The position numbers and the translations under genes are program-made. The notes beneath the pieces are model-generated. The model worked only from the letters and a program-made list of their open reading frames with translations, had not been told where the DNA came from and did not search any database. 64,000 nt of DNA, taken from assembly GCA_951217055.1 (NCBI GenBank), contig OX578284.1:41319467-41383466 (forward strand), given 5' to 3'. The first letter of the stretch is position 1, and each line of letters starts with the position of its first letter. This document shows, piece after piece, positions 57,997 to 64,000 of this stretch. Source of the stretch: Gerris lacustris (taxonomy: Eukaryota; Arthropoda; Insecta; Hemiptera; Gerridae).

Positions 57997-59219
57997 CTAA
58001 AAATATATTAAGAAACCAAAATTATTCTTTAGAATAAATACAATAAAGATCAAATAAGGGAAGAGGTTCATCAATTAATAAATTTAATTGTTCTTGTTAT
58101 ACAATTCTTCATCTCCATGATAAATTTCCTTAGTTTCCCCTATTCCTGTTGTTTGTTCATTTTTAAAGTTTGTTGTTATTTAATGTTTACAGCATTGAAT
58201 GTAATTGAAATAAAATTGAGAGTACTGAGGATCAGTCAAAAGTAAAAATCCAAATTTTGGTTTTACAAATGTTTCGGCAAAATGTATTTCTTTTTGTTGG
58301 TTTATTATTTAGGAATTTATTGTATTATGCATTTATAATCTTCAAGGTTTATAATCATAAAAATAATAATCCTATAAACAAGGATATTAATAATAATGAT
58401 AAATTTTAAACAATAAACTCAAACGTTAAATCTTAAAATTCAGATTTCTTTTAAAACCACAAAATAATGCTGAACAACTTTTAACCAATCAAATATATCA
58501 CACCAGATAAGAATAAATCAGATATAATCAATTTAAATACCTGAAACGAATCATATAATGATAAAAAACCTCTCAATACCTAAACAATAGAGTATCAACA
58601 TAATAAAAGTTTTAATAACAATCCTACCAATCCTACTACTCTCTAACTAGTAATTTTCATACAACAAGCCACATTTTTGACTTTGATCATCCCAAATAAT
58701 AACTAATGCCCATAATACAGAATGAAAATTTAATCTAATAAAATAACTTGAAATATCTAATTTGATTCCATTTTTTTGAGGTATTCCATCTCTTGTGACA
58801 TTCTTATTTCATGTACTTACTGCTTAAAAGTTCACTTGTTAATCCTACTTATTTACGTACCTTATAGACTATTTTTGCCTGTTAAGTGTGAAATTACCAA
58901 AAACTGTGCAGTTGTCACAAATGCCGATGTACACCTGTATGCCACATTTAATTAAAATTCAGTTATCGTTCTACAAACAAACATTTACAATGCTATGTCT
59001 CTGAAATGAATAACTCTCCTACTCATGTTGAACAACAAATCTGCAGAATTGTTAATAATAGACGAATTTTGTGATAATTGGATAGAATTCGAAGTTTAGT
59101 GAGATAACGTTTTTCTGGGATTGATTTATTCAGATTATTAATTAGTGGTAGCGTCTCAAAAAGTTTGATCATGGCTTGCTGGTTATCTAAACCTTTTTTA
59201 GTTACAAGGGACACGTCTT
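57997..59219. other. intron of unit 4
   Basis: 58020-58640 is distantly related to the corresponding introns of units 2 and 3. No coding signal is seen. Confidence 0.5.
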
Positions 59220-59374
59220 AAGGCGGGGGATACACTTGAGCATTCGCCCCGAATGAGCATGCGTTTCCGTTCGGCTCGCCCTATCCATACCTAAGCAAAA
59301 CGGGGCGAACGCTTGCTTATTCGGAGGCGAACCCATGCTCATTCGGGGCGAATGCTCAAGTGTGTCTCCGCCTT
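59220..59374. mobile_element. 155-bp palindromic MITE
   Basis: Ends AAGGCGGGGGATACACTTGA and complement of AAGGCGGAGACACACTTGA lie in arms of about 40 bp containing GCATTCGCCCCGAATGAGCA, with a short centre. It lies only 24 bp beyond the donor of the beta exon at 59399. Confidence 0.85.
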
Positions 59375-59398
59375 TTCAGAATAATTTTAGTGCATTAC

Positions 59399-59506
59399 CT
59401 GCTCGATTTATTGAACATTCCTCTACTTGTGGAGAATCCCTCGCAGGTAAAGAATCTTCTGCATTAAAAAACATTTCCAGACTCGGCTCACATTCTATCT
59501 CCAACA
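59399..59506 (-). CDS. cassette exon (type beta) with lost SUMO motif, unit 4
   Basis: This 108-nt, 36-codon exon has a CTCTAG acceptor (59508-59507), AGCAG/GTAATG donor, and phase 1 at both ends. It starts VLEIECEPSLEM and continues FFNAEDSLPARDSPQVEECS. The position of I-K-T-E-D-T-S-P is now F-N-A-E-D-S-L-P: the acceptor Lys is Asn and the Ser before Pro is Leu. Splicing signals and frame are intact, so the exon is probably used without the motif. Compare 1656-1760 and 49650-49757. Confidence 0.78.
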
Positions 59507-60484
59507 CTAGAGTAAAAAAACAAAGCCTATGCAATTATTCTATGAACTATTAATAATAATAATTACAAGGGATTGATATTTTAACTTATGCAATGGTAAA
59601 ATTGCAACTACAGTTTCTTTTAAAAAAGGCATTTCAAAAATTTTAAAGAATCAAAAAAACACAGATACAGTAGAGTCTCGTTTATCCGGACCCCGCTAGT
59701 CCGGACATCCGTATAATCCGGACGGGCCAAAAACTATGTACAAATTGGAACCAGGGCCTGTTAAGATTTATTTATTGTTAAGATAATTGGAGTTTCTGCT
59801 TTTATTGTCTATTAAAATGTATATAATTGTTCCTAGTATAGTTTATAGGTGTATATTCAAACAGTCTAACACAAGGAATACCCGGTATTTTGTTAAAAAT
59901 TAACAGATTTAAGAATAAGTAAGAACATCGATAAATCTGTTTCGGTTACATAGAAATGTAGGGCGGAAGATATAAAGGAAGTGTATTCCAGGAAGTACAA
60001 TTATATGTGACAAAAATGGGGAAGGGTTTTTAAGAAACATGTAGCGGTGGCTCAATCCAGTTCCATGAAATTTTGCCAAACCAACAATGTCTAATGTCTC
60101 AACTTTTTGTGAAATGATTATCGCTCCTCGAATTTCATATCGGAACTCAGCCTGTTTCTCAGGAAGTCCCTTCTAGACCTGCCACCTGCGTAATAAATTA
60201 TCACTTTATTTTAATTCATTTGATATTTCACATGACTGGTACTGGTGACAGAACAGCTCTTAACTTAAATAGTGGACCTACGTTGTACAAGCATGTTTTT
60301 GAGACTAATAGAAGTAATTTTTACGATAATAACTCGATTTTAATAGTTTTACTCTACTAAAGCTTGTTCTACATACACATTAAAACTGATTCCGTTTAAT
60401 CCGAACTTTTGGTAATCCGGACTGGGTTCGGTCCCGTTAAACCCAGATTAGCGAGACTCTACTGTACTTCTGTTTCTGAGTTAC
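59507..60484. other. intron of unit 4, mostly a pogo-like insert
   Basis: Most of it is the pogo-like element described at 59668-60464. The remainder is AT-rich. Confidence 0.6.
59668..60464. mobile_element. pogo/Tigger-like element
   Basis: Ends CAGTAGAGTCTCGTTTATCC and GAGACTCTACTG are flanked by TA (59666-59667, 60465-60466). TCCGGAC blocks lie at both subtermini. No intact transposase is seen. Confidence 0.88.
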
Positions 60485-60571
60485 CTGGACTTTTATCTAC
60501 TTTTGCATTATCCCCGACAACTGAATCAGTTTCCTTCCCCACAAACCACTCCTGGCTAACCTGGGGTAAAC
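60485..60571 (-). CDS. cassette exon (type alpha) with lost SUMO motif, unit 4
   Basis: This 87-nt, 29-codon exon has its acceptor at 60573-60572 (TTGTAG), CCAG/GTAACT donor, and phase 1 at both ends. It reads GLPQVSQEWFVGKETDSVVG then DNAKVDKSP. The normal V-K-T-E-x-x-S-P is replaced by G-K-E-T-D-S-V-V: the Lys remains but Glu is displaced and Pro is lost. The acidic block before the core is shortened too. The gene therefore keeps the exon pattern but not the motif. The pogo-like element at 59668 ends 21 bp from its donor. Confidence 0.78.
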
Positions 60572-61075
60572 CTACAACATAATTCGAGAAGAGTACATAT
60601 ATTTGTATTAAATGAAGAAGGGTTTACCATTAATGATTGATTAAGAGACAAATAGCCTAGTTTCTGCTAATTATGTCATCAGCAGAAGAAAATAGAGTGC
60701 TTATGGGGCGCAGTAATCTCTGTGATGAGGGGAGGGAGGGAGACTTAGTTTACCAATGAGACAATATATTTTATTCACACTTATAACCACATAGTTGAAA
60801 TTTCAAAACAAGGTTGGTGTGGAGGAGAAAGGGAGTACTTTTTAACCCCTTAAATAGCCCAGCCTAAAATGAATCAAGAGTATTCTATCTTTAGTCAACC
60901 TTATTTGAGACGCAGGTTTTGATTCCTTCCTTGCCACCCTAATCTATCTTGTTTATAAAAAAAAGCTCTTCCTTGTTAAAACATTAGTTACTTCATAAAC
61001 TGTACAACTCATTGTCCTTCAGATTTCGGTAAAAGATTCAGTCTTACACATGATAAGACTCAATCTTAAAATAGC
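60572..61075. other. intron of unit 4
   Basis: No coding or repeat termini identified. Confidence 0.4.
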
Positions 61076-61082
61076 GTAATAA

Positions 61083-61118
<36 letters not shown>

Positions 61119-62274
61119 ATAATATATTCATTCAGAAAAGTGTTTAACAGCTAAAATACAAAGAAGGAAGCCTTATAAATAGTATTTGCCGATATAAAAG
61201 CGTTTGCCCAGAAAATAACATAGTATTTACAAGAATTTTACAAATTATAAATTAAAAGTGAATAAATAACATGAATAAAAATAAAGAAACGTTTATAGGC
61301 TATAATTGGTGGATGCATTATAGTTTAAAATAACATAATATTTTCAAAAAATAACATAAATTATGAATAAGTAATATAAATAACAATGAAAAAAAAAAAC
61401 TTTAAGGATATGATAATTGGTAGAAGCATTATAGTTTAAGGAAGTTATATTCGAGAAACCATCTTTTTAAGTATTTTTTATTGAATGTGTTCTTTTTAGT
61501 TTGTAATAGATTAGCTTGTACGTTGGCGTTTACCAAGATATTGTATAATTTGGTAGAAACATAACTACTACCACATTTAAACAACTGAATTCTTACTTTA
61601 GGTAATTTTAGTAAACCTTTAGAATTTGATCTAGTAATTCCTAGAGTAGAGGTCTCAGATAGTTTATCATAATACAGCTCTAGTAATCTAAGGCTGTATA
61701 GATATTTTAGAGGTAAATAGTTCATATTTTTAAATAGAGGAAATGATTTGCATGTGACATCTTTAAAGTAAATCAATCTTAAAAAATGCTTTTGTACTAC
61801 AACAAGTGGGTTTAAAATACTTTTATAAGCACCTCCCCAGACACTCAGACCATAAGTCAGCCTTTAGTTGACAAGAGCGTAGAACACTTGCTTAAGAATA
61901 TCAGTCGTAACAAAATTTCTTATTGAGCGAAATACTCTAATTAAGCCATTTAATTTTGAGTGAGTATGAGAGATATGACATTTCCAGTTTAAATTTTTAT
62001 CAAGAAATACACCGAGATACTTTGTATTGACACAAGAATAAATATAAGGACACTGACAATTTACATTACTACATTGCGGTTTATGGTAAATAAGACTAGT
62101 AGGAAACTCATCACTTTTCTTGGGAGAAGACTTGGGAGAGAAGTTGAAGAAACTTGGGAGAAGAAACATTGCCCCCATGAGCCTCAATGTGTTGAGACCA
62201 ACACATGTGTGTTGTGTGTTGTAGACCAACACACAAACTTTTGTCGGGCAGACTATTGTTTAGAACCAAGGGGG
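61076..62274 (-). mobile_element. 5'-truncated LINE with long poly(A)
   Basis: A T-run of about 30 (61085-61114) is the poly(A) tail on the minus strand. Candidate target repeat GTAATAA lies at 61076-61082 and 62275-62281. Coding remnants fill 61429-62232. Confidence 0.7.
61429..62232 (-). pseudogene. LINE reverse transcriptase C-terminal fragment
   Basis: The reading contains VNTKYLGVFLDKNLNWKCHI, then LIRVFRSIRNF and FYALVN, a stop, RLTYGLSVWGGAYKS and VQKHFLRLIYFKD, which is the post-catalytic part of a CR1/jockey-type reverse transcriptase, continuing to 61429. One in-frame stop lies near 61862, and short local duplications (TTGGGAGAAG and CCAACACA blocks) disturb the upstream end at 62120-62230. 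It is non-functional. Confidence 0.78.
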
Positions 62275-62416
62275 GTAATAAAGTAAAAAGTGCCGATCAG
62301 AGATCTAGCACATCTATTAATTAAGGTGCTCCTGACTGGAGAAAGTCTCAAGGAAAATGAATGGGAAAGAAGGGTCACATTGATATCTAGCCGTACACCC
62401 ATGTTTTGCTATTATA

Positions 62417-63169
62417 CAGGGTGGGGGGAAAAAAACCCGCACTTTTACCAACACTTATAGCTCAGCTTCTGCAATAAATAGTGATATGTGGTTTGCGGGG
62501 TCTGAAAACTGCATTCTTTTACTTTAAATTTCATATCTATAACTTAAAAACTATTGGGTGAAAGCTTTGCAATGATGGTTTGAAATAGGGCCTTAAAAAT
62601 AGTAATTGTCTGGGTAGTAATTGTTGTCTGGTATTATAGTTTTGATAGAATAAATTACCATATGGTGGAGGGGGGTTCTTTGTAGGTAAATGGGAGGAGT
62701 CCCTCAGTGTTATAACTATAACAAACATTGAAGATGTGTTAAGCACAAGTTGCCTGAAATCGAAGATCAAATGCAAGACAGCGCCCCGTCCCATCGCTCC
62801 TTGCAAACAATTCAATACATGCAAGAGAATTGCACAGACTTCATTCCTTACCTAAATCCAATTGATCACTTTGTCTGGGGTTGGTAAAAACAAAGAGTGC
62901 ACAAGGGAGGCGGAATAAAGGTTGTTGATATACTTCGAAAGAGGATTTTTTGTCCCATGGATGATGTGCATCAATGAACTATTGCTGGGACCCAGAGGGT
63001 TTTTTTTGAGACCATATTTAAAACCGTCATTGCATGGCTTTCACCCAATAGTGTTTTAAGTTATAGATATGAAATTTAAAGTAGAAGAATGTAGTTTTAG
63101 ACCCCACAAACCCCATATCTCTATCTGTTACAGAAGCTGAGCTATAAGTGTTTTTTTTTGCCCACCCTG
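62417..63169 (+). mobile_element. mariner-like transposon, deleted
   Basis: Ends CAGGGTGGGG and GCCCACCCTG lie in inverted repeats of about 160 bp, with TA on both sides (62415-62416, 63170-63171). The plus-strand remnant at 62770-62890 reads QDSAPSHRSLQTIQYMQENC, then LNPIDHFVWGW (catalytic Asp region and the PDLNPxDYFVWG end). It is the same family as 27385-28354, in opposite orientation. Confidence 0.88.
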
Positions 63170-63171
63170 TA

Positions 63172-63491
63172 TAAGTGTAATATGGAATATGTTGATTCCA
63201 TATAGTCCACACCAATAATTCTACTTGTGACAGAGTTCTTCAGAGAGAAGAGACTGAAAAAAGCCTGATATTTGTTTCTACCTCATATGACTCTTCAACG
63301 AGGTGCTTTCCTATACCTTTGATGACCAAGAAGCTAAAAGCTGTCACTTGGTTAAAGTTGCATCAAAAAATAAATATTTAGTTAAACTTCGAGGTACTGA
63401 GATGTTTTTCTTTCGAGAACATCTCACCTTTATATTTATCCCAGCTAAAGAATATTATAATTTATTTACACAAGACTAATTTTATTTATTT
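63172..63491. other. intron of unit 4, nothing recognised
   Basis: No coding or repeat termini identified. Confidence 0.4.
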
Positions 63492-63663
63492 CTAGCTGGA
63501 ATACCTGGCATTGCCCAGGGAAGTTTCGAAATCTTATGAAGGCAGTAATTTTCCTCTTGTTTTAAAGATCAAGTGTGTAAAGTGTTATAAGATCTAAATG
63601 ACACTGTAGAGTTGCATACAAAACAACAACAAAGAAACAGACACTCTTTTTTAAATATATAGA
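63492..63663 (-). mobile_element. short Helitron-like insert
   Basis: On the minus strand it starts TCTATATATTTAAAAAAGAG at 63663 and ends with hairpin CCTGGGCAATGCCAGG, then TATTCCAG and CTAG at 63495-63492. The 5' neighbour is A as expected, but the 3' neighbour is A rather than T, so the call is tentative. It lies 62 bp from the exon 1 donor. Confidence 0.5.
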
Positions 63664-63725
63664 TTTAACAGAGACTGGTTTATTAAACTGTAGATCTGGC
63701 AAGATTCTTCAGTGAGTATAGTTAC

Positions 63726-63795
63726 CTGGAGCAATATGTGAAGAGTCGGAGCTGTGCATGAAGGCAGCTGTATTATCGTCCACTGACCTCTCCAT
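63726..63795 (-). CDS. exon 1 (start codon) of unit 4 zinc-finger gene
   Basis: ATG at 63795-63793 opens 23 codons plus one base, with CTCCAG/GTAACT donor. The peptide is MERSVDDNTAAFMHSSDSS followed by HIAP. It is shorter than the other start exons, lacking the EEF-x-CFDD portion, but keeps DD and the SSHIAP end. The upstream phrase GTTGATACTGGTGAGCG is shared with other units, which supports the start codon. The next exon is 3.15 kb away, across a Helitron-like, a mariner-like and a LINE insert. Confidence 0.78.
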
Positions 63796-64000
63796 CGCTC
63801 ACCAGTATCAACTAACTAGTATATTTAAACAACAGTCTTTAGCCGAATATAACAGAAATAAACTAACAACGGCACACACACTACAGTAATAATAAATTAA
63901 TATTTCTCTCTCAGGAATACAAAGATTTGCTTTAGCTATAAGGAATATTAGATATCAAGTCAAAAGTTAACTAACTCAATCTCAAATTTCCACTACAAAA
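63796..64000. promoter_or_regulatory. presumed 5' leader and promoter region of unit 4
   Basis: The first 25 bases upstream of the ATG resemble those of the other units. No clear TATA box or initiator can be fixed from sequence alone. Confidence 0.35.

Overview
The window is AT-rich eukaryotic nuclear DNA, most likely from an insect. It has GT-AG introns, phase-preserved exons, and a dense mix of short inverted-repeat transposons (hAT-like, pogo-like, mariner-like, piggyBac-like), Helitrons, truncated LINEs, copia relics and tRNA-derived SINEs. Nothing bacterial or plasmid-like is present. The species cannot be told from the sequence alone.

All host coding sequence recognised here lies on the minus strand and belongs to one gene family in four head-to-tail units. 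Unit 1: exon 1 at 6795-6879, small exons at 2084-2176, 1656-1760 and 762-851, then a zinc-finger exon from 191 that leaves the window at base 1. Unit 2: exon 1 at 22034-22118, small exons at 19661-19768 and 16051-16143, zinc-finger exon 12097-13859. Unit 3: exon 1 at 51655-51742, small exons at 50026-50133, 49650-49757 and 48794-48901, followed by three successive zinc-finger exons (44520-45340, 35626-37223, 28871-29853). Unit 4: exon 1 at 63726-63795, small exons at 60485-60571 and 59399-59506, zinc-finger exon 56924-57996. Each inferred protein has a short start exon ending in a Ser-rich SSHIAP-type motif, one to three 29-36 codon cassettes, and a C-terminal array of 8 to 17 C2H2 fingers. 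Every internal junction is phase 1, so cassettes and finger exons can be gained, lost or swapped without breaking the frame.

The most notable signal is in the cassettes. Five carry a full match to psi-K-x-E-x-x-S-P, the phosphorylation-dependent SUMOylation motif known from HSF1, GATA1 and MEF2A (VKTEAASP, IKTEDTSP and VKTEDTSP in unit 1; VKTEVASP in unit 2; IKTEAASP in unit 3), and a sixth is IKSENISP in unit 3. The motif is weakened in one unit 3 exon, deleted in frame in one unit 2 exon, and lost in unit 4. I infer a family of zinc-finger DNA-binding proteins whose N-terminal half is a stack of regulated SUMO sites; the DNA target is unknown.

The rest is introns, spacers and transposons. 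Paralogous stretches between units act as empty sites and fix several insertion boundaries: Helitron 14493-15327, copia relic 46347-48187, LINEs 25702-26823 and 34159-35229, mariner 27385-28354. Unit 3 contains a roughly 7-8 kb segmental repeat (one zinc-finger exon plus 3' flank) in three copies, which explains its three terminal exons.
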